This document shows, piece after piece, positions 12,380-25,575 of a stretch of DNA of 64,000 nucleotides. Position 1 is the stretch's first letter, and the number at the start of each line of letters is the position of its first letter. The notes under the pieces are model-generated. The model was not told the origin of the DNA. It saw nothing but the letters and a program-made list of their open reading frames with translations, and did not search any database. The position numbers and the translations under genes are program-made. The DNA comes from Takifugu bimaculatus (lineage: Eukaryota > Chordata > Actinopteri > Tetraodontiformes > Tetraodontidae), in assembly GCA_004026145.2 (NCBI GenBank), contig CP034979.1, positions 14,045,404 to 14,109,403 on the forward strand. Direction: 5' to 3'.

Positions 12380-13560
12380 CAGCAATTTCCCAGCAGCCCC
12401 AACCGGGACTCTGCCCTAGCAGAAGGGCTGTTTTCACGTCTGAAGATAAAGTGCATCCTTACCATCCTATTCTCTCTGGTATAAATCTAACAGGCAGCTT
12501 ATGCATTACCAGCTCCTGTGCCATGTATTTCTGCATAAATACACTATAGCAAACTGCTATTAGGTTGAGATATTTTCTCTCTTTTCTCTGTTAACATGTT
12601 CCCTTCTCCCTCTGTAAGCGGCCCTCCTTCTTCCTTTCATGTCCTCTAAAAAACAGCATTCAATCTCAGGGACGTCTGGGTCAGCAGGATAACTTGTGAT
12701 GACATTATAATGACCTTCAATTTTTTCCCCCTTCTCTCCTGGTGAAAGATTTCTCTCTCCCTCTGCCGAGAAGGGGAAGGTTATCTCAGTGAAACGGGCC
12801 CACGAGGCCAGAGGCACAAAATTAGATGCAAGTTTTGTCCATAACAACGCAGCGTTGCTATTGAAACATACGGCCGCGCGAGCAGCCGTCATAGACGTGG
12901 GCACGAATGCAAATATAATTCTCCCAAACACTGATCTCTGGACAAACAGGCCCATTTAGGCGGTATTTTCATGCCAGCGCTGCACTTTGTGCTACAGTTC
13001 TCCGTCGCGTCTGTCAGCGGAGCCTTTAGTGCTGCCAAGCGCAGAGGTAGCGGCGGGCTGAAAGCAGGGCAATTGGGATCAGCCTTTGTCTCATTGCCAT
13101 TATCAGTTTTGCCCTGACAACTGATCTGCTTTTTTACTTTCACCCCAGTAATGTGGGCAGCAGAGGAGGCCTTCGCGGAGGCAGTGGCGAGAGCGAGGGA
13201 TGATGGACATGAAAATGAGCTCCTTTCTCCCCCCTTTACTGACAAAAATGTGGTGTCATATCTTGTCAGGGCTTGGGACCTCGCCAAGAAGATACGCATG
13301 CTGTCGAGCCACCAACCCCTGCTGCATATTTCTAATATATCCACAGTATTTTATTATCTGTGAACAGAGAAATTGTGAAGATTGTTAGGAAAGCAGCTCT
13401 TGATGATTTGGGAGAGGAGAGGGCCTCGATGTGGGCGAAGGGGCCGCTCTCGTGATCATTGATGACCATCAGACGGCACGGGCCTTTTGGTGATATGTGG
13501 GCCCTCCAAGCTTGGGTAGCCCAGCCACACCACACCCTGGGGTGCAACAAATATCAGCAT
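12380..13560. other. CNE-like block, unusually open on the minus strand
   Basis: Repeat-free DNA with retained CpG (12850-12910, 13000-13060, 13170-13200) and an exact octamer (ATGCAAAT, 12907-12914). Two minus-strand frames (12560-12955 and 12889-13344) together leave most of it stop-free, but their translations show no known domain and they overlap in different frames. Conserved regulatory DNA is the more likely explanation. Confidence 0.35.
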
Positions 13561-13676
13561 TGTAATTTCACGCCTGTGATTATTATCGCGAGCTCCATCA
13601 CTGACAGGGAATCCTCCACCCATCTTCTTTAGTCCTCCCAGCTGAGATACAGTTTAACAGCCTCTCCCCTGGACCT

Positions 13677-13718
13677 ACACACACATACACACACACAAAC
13701 ACACGCACGCACGCACAG
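13677..13718. repeat. Interrupted (CA)n/(CACG)n microsatellite
   Basis: CA dinucleotides broken by CATA, CAAA and CACG variants over about 42 bp. Confidence 0.9.
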
Positions 13719-14064
13719 GCTCGTGCGCAGATTTAATGTTTGCCCTCCATGGGCCCGTTTCGGGCTTTCTCATTTCTTTTTCTCCCATCTTCTGTTAATT
13801 CACCACCATCTGCCTCAGCATCTGTTTGAGGAGGCCAAAAAGATGTTTTGAAGAAACACAACGGATTTCTGCTCTCTCTCTTTTAAAAAAGAAAACACAC
13901 CAAAAAACCATCTTTGCATGCGTGCTCAGCCTCTGGCCCATTGAGATGCCAGTGACAGTGTCCTCCTCAGTCTTTGTCTGGCCTCCTGCTCCACCCCCTC
14001 CTCTAACTGGCCCTGATTTAGCATAATCTCCCAAAAAACCTTCAGCCTCCGCCTCTGCCTACAG

Positions 14065-14101
14065 ACACGTACACACACTTCTCAGCCAGAAGTGAACGGA
14101 G
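14065..14101 (+). other. Possible 37-bp micro-exon
   Basis: A pyrimidine-rich tract ending CCTACAG (acceptor AG at 14063-14064) is followed 37 bases later by GAG|GTAAGT (GT at 14102-14103), a near-perfect donor. Two of three frames are open; one reads TRTHTSQPEVNG. Both splice motifs are good, but nothing identifies a host gene, and matching pairs occur by chance in 64 kb. Confidence 0.18.
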
Positions 14102-14109
14102 GTAAGTGC

Positions 14110-16599
14110 ACTTAGAGTATCTCCTCTTTAGGAAACTTTAAGCCTGACACATTAAATAAAAGCAGCTGAGTAGTTTAGCTGATTAAAGATAGTCATATTT
14201 ATAGATGGTAGCAGAAGATCGTTAATCCATCCTTCCTATATTTAACTTCAGCCCTCCCTCTGGTGTTCCAACTCTCCTTTGAGATTTTAGGGAACAATAG
14301 GAGTCATCCCACCGGCAGCCTGAGCCACAGGATCTGTCTCTGACAAAAGAGATTACATGCATTTCACACATTTTTGTACCAGGCAAAAGTTGTCACGGAG
14401 ATCTGGGATGCTGCTGGGAGGACACTCTCTCAGTATATCTGTACCTTGAGATGCATTTTTTTTAGGATAGATTTCTGAGCACCTGACCCACAGATACCAT
14501 CACATATTGAAGTTGATGTTTGGATTTTTATCTGGGTTATTGCTATCCTCTTAGCTTAGCCTCTTAGCTTTGCTAGAACTTACTTGGTGATTGTTTTGCA
14601 GCGCAGCATTCAGGATCGTTCACACTTCAGGCTTTGCTACAGGCGAGAGCCATCAGAGTCATTTAATTAAATCGCGGCCTGAACATCCTCATCCTCTGTG
14701 CCCCCTCAGGCTAACATGGATTGGACGGCTTTGTACAATATGCTAAAACATATGGGACAATGCTGGGACCCTGAGTGAATGCGTGATCTTTGACACCGCA
14801 GCCACTTTAGATAATCGCGGTGATAATTTTATCTTCTTCATTATCTCTCGTTGTCTTCCTCTTTCTTCTCTGTAGGGAGCTCTCCTCTGATAAGTTGTCA
14901 CATTAAGTGTTAACTTTTGGGTGATCGCTGGGCTTTTTTCGCTTTATGGCCAGACCTTCTAATAGCTGTCCCAAAGCAGCGCCCGAGGCAATCGTGTTAG
15001 AAATAAACAGGCTGACACAGTCATTTACTCAAATCGGCCCTCCACTATTCACAACCCTCCCCTGGTGATGATCCTTCGAACAACAATTATTTCAAATGTC
15101 AAAGTTCCACGCCTTCCAGGCATAGACAAATGAACATTAAAAATCTATTACTGAGGGTTTTAACATATATAAAAAAGGATTTTTTTTTTTCAATTCGAGC
15201 TTTTATTTCCTCGACAGGGCGACCTTAGGAACCTAGTGCACCTCGTGTTATAACAGATTGATTCTATTCGAGGCCACGCTGGTGCAAAGCTCAGAGGTGA
15301 CGGAGTTTATCCGCCCGGGCCCGTGTTTGCGTCTCATCTACTTGTTTCCTATTGTTTTTCACGTGAGTCCATCCGGAGGGGTGGCCTCTGATTCGCTGTC
15401 ACGCTGAGCTGTTCTACATGACCTCTCATAACCCCATCTCATCCCTCCCAGGACTCCCAGGAAGCTTGGGCCAACCCTGCTGATGAGATGAAGATATTTC
15501 ACCTCAGCCTGCTGAAACCTCTGAGTGCTCATAATTCTGGAGAGTCTGCAGAGAAATCAATTAACAAAGGGCAGAACACATATTGTTTCTGAGTGAAGGT
15601 TTTGTTTGCAGATTTGTTTCTCCAGGCACTTTCTATTCTTGCATTCTATATTCTCCAGTTAAGATATATAGCCCTAATGTGAAGGCATGGCTTGCAGTCT
15701 CAATCTATTCCGTGTGATTGCCCCTTGTGATGGGCACAAAATCCATCCAGTGATAATGGCATCCATCTCCGCCTTTATATTGCATGTATTTGTTATCTTT
15801 GGCCCAGTAGCAATAAATCCAATCTAGTCTCCTTGATGTGGACCACTGACCACTGCAAACTGGTCAAGGAGAGTGGCTAAAGTTCATTTCACATCAACGG
15901 CCATCATGATTATGGAGAGATTAAATGCCCCATGTTCAGATCACTTTACCCCTGAAGCCGAGGACACATATTCTAATGTGTACCAGTGCTAGCATAACAT
16001 AAGGAAGCTTGTTTTATACCCTAGTTTGATGAATCTGTTGGGATATAACTCACTTTTGTGTAATGCATTTACTATATGATGTCATTCTGATTTATTTGTA
16101 GAAGTATACACATGTATTTATGAAGGACTGCATTTTTACCAAAATGTTTTACACTTTCAGGCTCCTACAGTAGGAAAGCAGCAATTTTGTTGGAAGTTGT
16201 TTTGATCGTACCAAAGGTTAGTTGTCAGGATGTGTTTGAATAAAGGCTTTGCCACCCAAACGGCTGCATATTTAACCTTAATTGGCAAACACTGAAACTT
16301 TCATCCACATTGATGGTAATTTGCATTTTCTAATATTCTATGATACTTATTGATGCTCAGAATTAAGCTTTAAATAAGTCCTGCTGGAGTATAACGGTTG
16401 GAAGACCAACAAGCATGAGACTCTGATCAGCAACGATTTCTTTACCTGATCTCGCCCGTCCTCAGGGGGACACGGCAAGCAGCAGATGGTCCACAAACAC
16501 ATGCAAGCGCTAAAAATTAAGCATTTTTACAGAATTTTCATCAATTACCTGGGCTGATGTATCAACAAAGAGTAAAGAAAATGTATATTCATAATGGCT
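14110..16599. other. Non-coding sequence, no gene seen
   Basis: Mixed AT-rich and moderate-GC DNA. A 13-bp-period direct duplication (CCTCTTAGCTT at 14547 and 14560) and a T-run near 15180 are the only repeats. An octamer lies at 16319-16326. No open frame of 60 codons or more is present across about 14.0-16.7 kb on either strand. Confidence 0.6.
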
Positions 16600-17100
16600 C
16601 TGACAGCATCATCAATATATTAATAATAACAGATGTAAGACATCGATCTTCATTTTCTTTCTTAAAAGGATGCTTGTCAACAACGCCGTGACAGGGACGG
16701 TTGGATTTGTCCCAACCTGCATTTTCGTGTATCATACCATCGTTTCTGTCACACTGCTCGAGTTGGGCTTCCAGTACGTTCCATAATGGCAGGCAATGAG
16801 CGAGTCATTGTCCTGCATTAGCATGTTACGGTACAGGGAGTTAAAGAGCCCAATTTCATCTCTGCCCCACATCCTTCTGATGAGATTGGCTCTGATGGGC
16901 CTGTGGTTTAGAGAGCTGCCGGCTAGCTTCATAAAGGAGGATATGGCTTCATAAAGCAGTAAGACATGCCTTTTGGAGCCTGGAGAGAATGCTAAGCTCA
17001 CTTTAGTTACAGGGAGGAAAAAACCTTCTCTTTCAGCCCTTAAATGTTGAAAAGGGAGTATTTGAGGCAAAACACACAACCCTCCCCACTGAAAATGTCA
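16600..17100. other. CNE-like block
   Basis: Repeat-free sequence starting with TGACAG followed by ATCAAT (Meis/Pbx-type cores), then a long balanced-composition stretch. The one minus-strand open frame (16732-17079) has no recognised domain. Called on composition and motifs only. Confidence 0.3.
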
Positions 17101-18988
17101 TTTATACATGAACTACAGCTTTAATTATGAGCCACACCTGTGAACTTTACTTAAAAACTATTACAAAAAAAACATTCAGCCACTAAATATGAACGCACTA
17201 ATTTACAGCATTACCTTTATTATCATCAATAAATGTGTTTTACAAATAAATAAAATATGATCTTAGACTTCAGTAAAATGTTCAAATGAAGCTGAGGAAC
17301 TACACTGGGAAAAAAATGAAACAAATAAGGAAGGAAGAGCAAAAGTTAAAAGTTATTTAGGCTTCCAGAAGTTATTTCCCACTTCTCTACTTTCTGCTGT
17401 TTTGTTCCTCGTGAGGCCTAATGAATATGTTAAGACTTCTGTAATTAAAATGCTCCTGGTGTAAATGCAATATTCAACAGTTTTCCTGACAGTGATATAT
17501 TCTACTTGGATTATCCTCAGTGGGTTTGACTCGCTAATTAATCAACATTATTTATGATGATAAAAGAGGGGAAAAAAGCTTGCTGATGAACAGACTGCTG
17601 CTGCAATCATGATGCACTCAATCAAGTAAACTTTTGAAATATTAATAATAAGACACAAAAGCTGCAACGGCCCTTATTGAATACATAAATGTGTGTAATG
17701 CGTTCTAAAACACCATCTTTGTCAAGACACATTAACACTAATTAGTTATTTATAAAGTTTGCATGCGTATAAGCATATATAAGCATATATTAATACTGAG
17801 CGCCATCATCTTAACTTGTTCCAGCAGCCAAGGTTTAATCTACAGTTTCGATTTGTGCTCTTTAAAACAGGGAGATATGCGCAGCCACCTCCCGAGGCTC
17901 CAGGGTTGAGTCCTCCTAAACTTCTTTTCTGCAGCAGTTTGTCGAAATCTATTTGCATCCTCTGCAAAGTTGGTGGTGAGAGACTTCTGTTATTGCTGAA
18001 AGTACATTAGTACAATCATTTATCACGGCCTGTCTGGCTCAGTAAGGGCTGCAGGAGAAGTACAGCAAGTCATCTAAGAGCTCATATCCAGACCTGCCCG
18101 CTCCAAAATCACCAGCTCAGCTCAGGCCAGAGCCCGTTCTGACATTATCTCCTTATCTTGTTTATTTTAAGAAGCTGCCAAACTATCAAAAAACTGTAAT
18201 TTACTGCCTCCTAAAATGTTCATGAAGGAGAGTCTTTAATCATTGCGTGAAAAATGATGGAATTTGTCCAAGAAAATAAACTAATAAATAGAGAGCATAA
18301 TGTAATAGTCATGATGTCATTCCTGAAGTTGATGTTCCATCTACCTTTTTTTGCTGGGGAACATTAATCTGACGCACCACTGGAGCTCTGTCTAATGTGA
18401 AAATATAGAGGTTTTTTCCTTTCTGCTTCTGCAAGGAAGAAGCTTCTATCACGCTAATGATAATAAATGGCAACTAATGGGATGACCAAACATAACAAAT
18501 GGAAAGTTTTAAAGGTACAGGACCACATTAAATCTGCAAGACACCCTCAAGTCGCAGCACAGCCGACCCAAATAAGAGGAATCAATTACAGTTATGAGTA
18601 AAGGTTCACTGTTCATAATAATATACATCAAGTTCCTCTTTTTTTTAATATCCTGCAATTGAAATGTATTAATGACAAAACCTGCCATCATCTAAAACCC
18701 ATTTCACAGACGGAAATCACTTTTCTGAATATGGCTTTTCTTTATAGCGGTTTTGTTTTGACTTAACTGTTAATGAAAGAAGTACAAAGAATTCCGATGT
18801 GCGCTGTATCTTCTGGTGAGATGTTTCTGAGGATTCCAGGACTTTGCACATTTGGCATTGAGTGGAACTGCATTTGTCTTGATGATCGTGCTCCTTGAAC
18901 TGATTTTTTCTTTTTTTGTTGTTGGACAATAATCAATATGAAAGTCGCCTGTGGCAGCAAGAAAGGAGGGAGCAAATGCAGAATGGGA
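17101..18988. other. AT-rich non-coding sequence
   Basis: A/T-rich. It includes a perfect 10-bp tandem duplication (ATAAGCATAT at 17769 and 17779) and an exact octamer at 17951-17958 just downstream of an acceptor-like CTTTTCTGCAG. No convincing exon or RNA gene. Confidence 0.55.
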
Positions 18989-19000
18989 GGGGGGGGGGGG
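18989..19000. repeat. Poly-G run, 12 bp
   Basis: Uninterrupted G12. Confidence 0.95.
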
Positions 19001-20297
19001 CATTCTTTCTCTGCACTGGCCTTGTCAATGTAACAATGCTTTTAGAGTTTGGCCCTGAGCATCTAAACACACTCTCAATCACTCCTGAAATCCTAGCAGG
19101 CCACACTTGGCTGCTACTGCAACTTAGTTGCGGTCTCAATTTGTATGTTGTCTCTCGGCAGACATGAGAAAAATAAATGGATTGATCCCCCGTCTCAGGC
19201 CAACAGTTACCACACATCTGTTCTCAGGTGGGATTTATATAAAAAAGTGTCACCGCTGACAAATAAACTGGTACTTTCACAAGTTCTAGATTATACTGTT
19301 ATCATACCTGTGCGATTTTTCCACCCTTCATTCATCACAGCTCCAACACTAAGGTGTCCTCACAAGTGCACAGAAATGGCGGGAATAACTTGTTTGTTGA
19401 TGCTTACGCAAAGAGTTAAAATGCTCATTGAAAAAGTAAAGATAATGTCAGATGGAGACGGTTTTAATTGGCCAACAGACACAAGCAGTCTGCCTTAAAC
19501 AGACCGGCTCCATCTGACTGCGCCACATGAACCCAACTACGTTTGAAACATCACACAATAAACCTCAGCAACGCTGCGCTAATCACAGTTATTCAGATCG
19601 GAGCAGAGGAGGGGGGTTGTCGGGAGGCGCGCAGCACCCGTTTGGCCCCTCGCTGACCAGACGGGACGTGATAAATGACTGCAACGCTCGTCCCTGTCAG
19701 TAGTGATTCTGGAGGGGGGTACGGCCCTCCTGCTGTGAGCTACATCATCCTAACAACATTATTCTTTTCATGCGGCTTGTCGATAGAAGCCGTGTGTGAT
19801 TGGCATGGGGATCCGCTCAGGTTAATTGGAAGCCTGAACTGTGTAACAGCATCGGGAAGCTGAGCAGACATTGTCCCCTTGTAATAACACAGGAGGCCTG
19901 TGTGTCTGTATATCGATTACGTCTGGGGTTCACGGCACCCAAATGGGAATGAAATATCAGAGGACAGGTTATGGATGTTTCCATCAGTAGCACAGAAGCA
20001 GCGGAGATGGACCGCTCGTACCACTGGACACATTTCATATTCAGTCACAGATGGTTTGACATACGTCAAGATGCTGATCGAAAATGTTTAGAACAACATT
20101 CTAAATATAAACCCTGTGGGAGCCCAGATGCCCCTTGGGTTGATTCCATCTCTCTCTTCACTTTCATGTTCTCCTGCTTGACTTTGGGGAGCCAGTGAAC
20201 TTTTTATGTCAGAGATGCCGCTGAAGTGGAGATTTTGCTCCGGTTCAGTGTGTAACAGGTGCGTTCTGCGGGTTCTGTCTTGTCTTCTCATTGTGGA
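19001..20297. other. Non-coding sequence, no gene seen
   Basis: Several short frames are open on both strands (up to 117 codons at 19145-19498), none with a recognisable domain. CpG is retained at 19570-19700. The segment is repeat-free and could include regulatory DNA. Confidence 0.5.
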
Positions 20298-20335
20298 CCC
20301 CCCCCTCCCCCCCCCCCCCCCCCCCCCCCCCCCCC
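20298..20335. repeat. Poly-C run, 38 bp with one T
   Basis: Thirty-seven C with a single T at 20306: the longest C tract in the window. Tracts like this are prone to sequencing and assembly length error. Confidence 0.95.
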
Positions 20336-21299
20336 TTTTAGCTCCCTTTTGATCAAGGTTCCATAGCTTGCGTTAGATGAGGGACATATGATATCCCACA
20401 TCCAAGGTAACCTAACACAGTGCTCCCAGCGTCTTCTGCAAGGCCACCCTGGTCAGCGGTGAGATTAATAAGACGGCTGAGTGAAAACTCGCAGTTTTTC
20501 CCTTGCTTTATTAGAACTTCTTAAAGCGATGTTCCTTTATCCGTGGGAATATGCATGGATCGCCAGCCTGTACTTGACTAGCTTGATCGTATTCTCACGA
20601 GAGTACCGCCCCAATCACGCCAGGGCGACACCGTGATGCATTGTTTAGTGATGGGAGAGAAGGTTTGAAGCCATAACTCAGAAATTTTGCTTATTAATTT
20701 AGAAATTAATTACAAACACAAAGTGACATTTTACACGAAATGTTTAGCATAGCATGAATTATTGCTGCTGTAAATTGGATGCAAGCAACGGAGTGCAAAG
20801 CCTTCACTAGAGCTCTTTGTGATTAATAAAAGAAGCTTTCACTTCAGTTTTGGAGCCAGTCATGAATGAACGATATATGAAAGGTTGGAACAAAACTCCT
20901 CCTACAGTTGAAGGACAAGCTGTTAACAGTGGATGTGCATATTAAAAGACATATAGATTAAGAGAAATCACAGCCATGATTTATTGTATTTGTTGTGCCG
21001 TCAGGCAGTTTCATGACAAATAGGTGATGAAGGACGGAACTTAAATGGGAATCACATATTTATTATTCAGTAAATTGCAAATCTGCCTTTTCAATATGCC
21101 AGAAGAGTCCATGAATGCTCCCTGAGTTTTCTTTTGCTGATGATTACATTATCAAGTGGTTTGTCATCTAGACAAAATGCCTGCATTAGCAACCGTGCAG
21201 GCAGGCAATGAGTTGGACACCCTCACTCTGTTCCATGTGATACAAACAGGAGGTCCAGCTCCGTCTCCTGTGGCGCCGAGGATCTGGAGTCTACATGAG
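20336..21299. other. Non-coding sequence, no gene seen
   Basis: CpG-bearing at 20580-20640, then AT-rich. No frame, RNA or mobile element is recognised. Confidence 0.55.
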
Positions 21300-22640
21300 T
21301 GACTGAGGCGCAGCATCCTCCATTCTGTCTCTCGTAGCCTTCGCACAGAAGGCCCACCACGTGGCTCTCAGCACTGGGGTCCAGATTGTGCCACTGGGCC
21401 GGTACTGGACTGGAGGGTGGCGGCGGAGCCCCAATCCATCTCCCGCAGGAACCCGATGACGGGAGCATCGGTTGCCCACTCCTCGGCTCTGAGCACACTC
21501 AGGAAGATGGATTGGTTGGCCAACTCACCAAAGGAGGCAAAGCATGCCGTTAAGAGCTTGTGCATCACTTGGCTGCTCATATGCAAAGTTTGATGAAAGA
21601 GGTTTTTCTGGGAGCGATGAATTAGGGGCCCGGCGGTGAAATTAGATTTCTGGTGAAAACCTTGCAAGGTATAGAAGTAGCATTGTTTTTTGGGGGTTTT
21701 TTTTTCTCGCTGCAGTGGCGCCTAATGATAATTATAAAGTGAAATTATGCTGGGAATCTAATGATGAATAATAAAGATGGATGTCTGAAACACTCTCCTG
21801 AGAAAACACACAGAACATAGTCAAGCTGAATGCACTTCGGGGGAAAAAGGATAAAACAGGGGTTACCAATATCGAATTTTAATTGTCTTTTAATTTATGG
21901 CGGCAGCTACAATTGTCCATCATCACTGAGGTGGGATGTGTTGCACATTGTTGCACAGGCAGAGAATGAGAGAGCGAACAGGTGATAAACAAAGGGAGAC
22001 TAGATGTTGACTGATGAAATAAATCTTGTGGAAAAATTGTCTCATCGTCAGAAACAGTCTAAATTGCTCGCCACTTTTACCTGCAACACTAAAGATCCCG
22101 CCTCCTCCTCTCCGTGACCCAAATCTAAAACGGCAGCGTGAACACTGACAAATTTGACAAAGGGAATTTGCTCAAAAAACACAGCCTCTATTTGGTCACC
22201 CATGCGGCAAATATGTCGGATGATATGCTTTATTAGGCAATCCATTTCTCCACAATAGTGGGGCCATCTGCAAAGGTTAGCGTGCATAAGGTTCATATGG
22301 CAAATTCTATCTAATATGCTTTCGAAGGGGCCGCCACCAAAACTCGGTGGCACATTTTTCATGTGCGTACGATTTGGAATGCAAATAGAATAGCTGATGA
22401 AAGAGGTGACCTTCTAAGTGCAGAGCAGGGGAGGCTTTGTGGAATATGCAGAGGCAGAACAAAATAGAAAAGAATGAGTTACTGCCAGTGCCACCTCGGC
22501 TGCATTGTAATATACGACTGTGGCTTGGATACAAGTGAACCTGGCCTCAAGAACATCTAGGTTAATCTCTGAGAGCGTCGCATCATGCAGTCTGTGACTA
22601 AATGAAATAAATAAACTCAAAAGCATCGAATGTATCTGTC
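21300..22640. other. CNE-like block(s)
   Basis: Long repeat-free DNA with retained CpG (21400-21480, 22050-22140, 22310-22350) and an exact octamer at 22379-22386. Minus-strand frames here (up to 104 codons) are open but overlap in different frames and match nothing known to me. Reads like clustered regulatory elements. Confidence 0.33.
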
Positions 22641-23934
22641 TTGGTGGGTTTTATGCCTCCGCTGAATAGAACTCCCAGTAGATCACGTAGCATTTTAGAA
22701 CATGTATGCTATAAACTTTAGCCTAAAGGGTTTGAAGCATTATAACCCATGTAATTAAACTAAATAAAGGACACGGAGATTCATTTCATGCACAGACTGA
22801 TTGCAAGGCAAAAGTTGAAGATATTCTCCGATAAAAAGTTGAGCCATTATGTCAATAGTGTCGTGGGCTGGACCCTTTTGTCACATGTAGTGCAAAACTT
22901 GAACACATAGACAAATGGGTGCGGTGCGCCACGGTCACTCAGCCGTGCATGTCTCATCTGTAGCCAGCTTTGGCAGCGTAGTCATCTTCATTCCCTTTGT
23001 CCTTACCGCACTAGGTAATCTATCAGCACTGAGACGTGCTGGAGAGTCCGTCTGGCCTACTCGCTCTCCCATTTGAATTGAGAACCCAGTTTCAGGCTTT
23101 AACCGGGGTCCCAGTTAGATCAAGCTGCAATTGAGAGTGAGTGAGCTGTCCTTGATTCATATTACTGTCCCAGCATGATTGAGCTTCTTTGGTATCGCGC
23201 GAGAATGGAGTGAAAATTGAGCACTTTACTTTGCAGGGGTTGAAATCCCAGTACTGCATGTATGCATTTTCTCTCATTTTTTTTTTTATGTGACACGCTT
23301 GAGGGCACAAGCTTTATGTTGTGCTGCATGAGAAAGAAGGACCAGGGTATTTAGAGTTTGGTTCAGAAGTTAGCATGAAGCATTTTAGAGGTTTTTTTAG
23401 CGTGAGGTCACAGCTGCTAGGTCAGTAATTAAACACATTTTTTCAATAGGACTCTCTTGAAAGGTCACCAATGCCTGCAAAGTATTTTAAGAAAGCACAG
23501 CATATTTTATCGGTAACAAAAGTACAGAGTAAGCAAATGCTAATGCCAGAATACATCAAATCCAAGAGGAAACACATCTGTACATGTAGGATGTCAGTAA
23601 ATCTGGCAGCTGGGGTGAATCCCTGCACAGACGTAGTTATATCTGGAATCTGCACCACTGGTATAAAACAGGAGCCTTAAAAGTTCATGAGACTAAATGA
23701 AGAAGATAATAAAGATTTATTTACCACCATTACGATGCAGGAAGGAAGGTCTTGGCTGTTCAGCACAAAAAAAATGGAAAAGCTGCAAATCTGACAATAA
23801 AGACATGAATAAAGTTTAATAATTTAAAGGTTTAAGTTGGCAAATGTTTCTGAATAAGGGCTTTTTTTTTATAATGCTGGATGATATCTGATGTTATAAT
23901 GACACCTTGCAAATTTATTGTTTCTGTAGTTCTG

Positions 23935-23936
<2 letters not shown>
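22641..23936. other. Non-coding sequence, no gene seen
   Basis: AT-rich with T runs near 23280 and 23865. No exon, RNA or element is recognised. Confidence 0.55.

Positions 23937-23994
<58 letters not shown>
23937..23994. repeat. (GT)29 microsatellite
   Basis: Uninterrupted GT array of 58 bp. The CV-repeat and TH-repeat translations on the two strands are artefacts. Confidence 0.97.
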
Positions 23995-23995
<1 letters not shown>

Positions 23996-24299
23996 TGGGG
24001 GGATTGCTCACTCTCGGTTTTTCTTAAAGTCACAGAGACACATTCACATTTCCACATTTCACCACGGTGAACACAAACAAGCAAGGCAACACTCATCCAA
24101 ACTTGAGTGGAGAGTGAAGAGCAGTGGAGGGGATTAGAGTTAATTAAAGAAAGGACCTCTGGAGGAAGAGAAGGGGAGAAGGTGCTAATGACAGGTATGT
24201 CGGTAAATTCTTCCTCTTGCATTCAGAGCTGTGGAAACCGCTTGGTGGATCACTCAACCGTGACTTTAGAACTAATCCTGTTGATAAGTTATTATTTAT

Positions 24300-24560
24300 C
24301 TTCTTCAAACTTTGTCAAACTCAGGCTTTGAATGTTTTTTCCCCCTTCCGAGTTGCCTCTGGTGGCCCCCTCCTGCACATGCTCCCCACATAATTTATGA
24401 CTGCCTCTGGTCCTGATGACAGATTATTAAAAGTAGAATTAGTTTTTTGCTGGGGATTTTTCCTGTGGGAATTAGGAAGGCAGGGCTCTTAGAGGAAGGT
24501 CTCTGACGAGGTCTCCATTACTAATAGAGGCAGATTTTTTTTCTCCTTCCCAGTGATGGC
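24300..24560. other. CNE-like block with a partial CTCF-type motif
   Basis: Repeat-free DNA. CCTCTGGTGGCCCCC at 24355-24369 resembles the reverse-strand CTCF core but differs at about two positions. TAATTTATG and GATTATTAAAAG homeodomain-type cores follow. Weak evidence. Confidence 0.25.
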
Positions 24561-24754
24561 GGAGTGAGAAGACTAATGATTTGGATTTACTGTGGCAGCC
24601 CTCACGTGGTCTGAGAGCCAGCGTTGGGGGAAAGGAGAGGCTACGTTCTTCTCCGTAGAGAGCTTTATTGGACTGTTTAGCACCAGAACCCTAATGTTTT
24701 CGTCACTGGTTGGTCCTGCTTCTGTTTGTAGGCCGCAAGGAGCCCAAGCGTGTT

Positions 24755-24780
24755 TGTGTGTGTGTGTGTGTGTGTGTGTT
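24755..24780. repeat. (GT)13 microsatellite
   Basis: Uninterrupted GT array. Confidence 0.95.
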
Positions 24781-25254
24781 TTCGCAAGAGGAGATCAGAG
24801 ATGAAAAAACATCCTTCATCACTTTTTAATTCCTGACACATAAAGAGTAGCCCAATAAAAACTGCAACAGAATTTCAGTCACAAACTAACACAAACTCCT
24901 CATCTTTAATTCCTCTGAAGTCGCTGCCAACTCTGATTCTCCTCCATCAGCAACTCTTGTGCACCAACTACACACTTTCCCTTCTTCTCTGCTGACACAC
25001 AAAGAGGATATAGGCTTTTTCTTCTCCCCTGTTCACCTGATGGCCGTTTGGAGCCTGTTCCCCCAGCGTGTGTCTGCAGCCTGGGAAGCAGAGGGGAGTC
25101 TCAGCACAGCTGAGAGGCTCGGCTTAATCTTATGCATCATTAAGCACTCAGCAGCACGCCGCAGCTCCTCATATACATCATCCACGCTTAATAAACATAA
25201 TGATGACATAAGATGTAATTCCAGATGAATTTTCATTTTATAGGGAAATGGAGA
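24781..25254. other. Non-coding sequence, no gene seen
   Basis: The open frames on both strands at 24959-25236 are under 90 codons and lack a recognised domain. Confidence 0.5.
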
Positions 25255-25262
25255 ATTCCTCT

Positions 25263-25575
25263 AGAAAGGAGGGGAGAAAGAGAAAAGAAGAGCGAGAAAA
25301 GAGGGAGAGAAAAAGTAAATTATCTGGGAAGTACCGAATAAATGATGTTTTTTCTCCACAAGATGGATTGTAGGGTTCTGGGGGCAGTTGAAGTGGGAGA
25401 CAAGTGTTGGCGGGAGGAAGGGAAGAAGGGAGTGAGGGTGAGAGAGGTGAGGGGGCAGACGGCTGCAGCGGTGGTGGTGGCCTGAGAGGAGAGCAGAGGG
25501 ATGGCATGGAGGGACGAGGGGGTTCAAGAGAGAAAGGATGGAGAGAGAGAGAGGGAGAGAGGGTGGGGGGGGTGC
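25263..25575 (+). repeat. Purine-rich (GA) low-complexity region
   Basis: The plus strand is strongly purine-biased, with 53 purines interrupted by one C at 25263-25315 and further GA/GGA-rich DNA at 25395-25575. The complementary open frame on the minus strand (25238-25642) is a serine/proline-rich low-complexity translation. Such tracts can form triplex DNA. Confidence 0.85.

Noticed and set aside
24353..24369. CTCF site
   Set aside because: About two mismatches in the core positions; not strong enough to call as a site.
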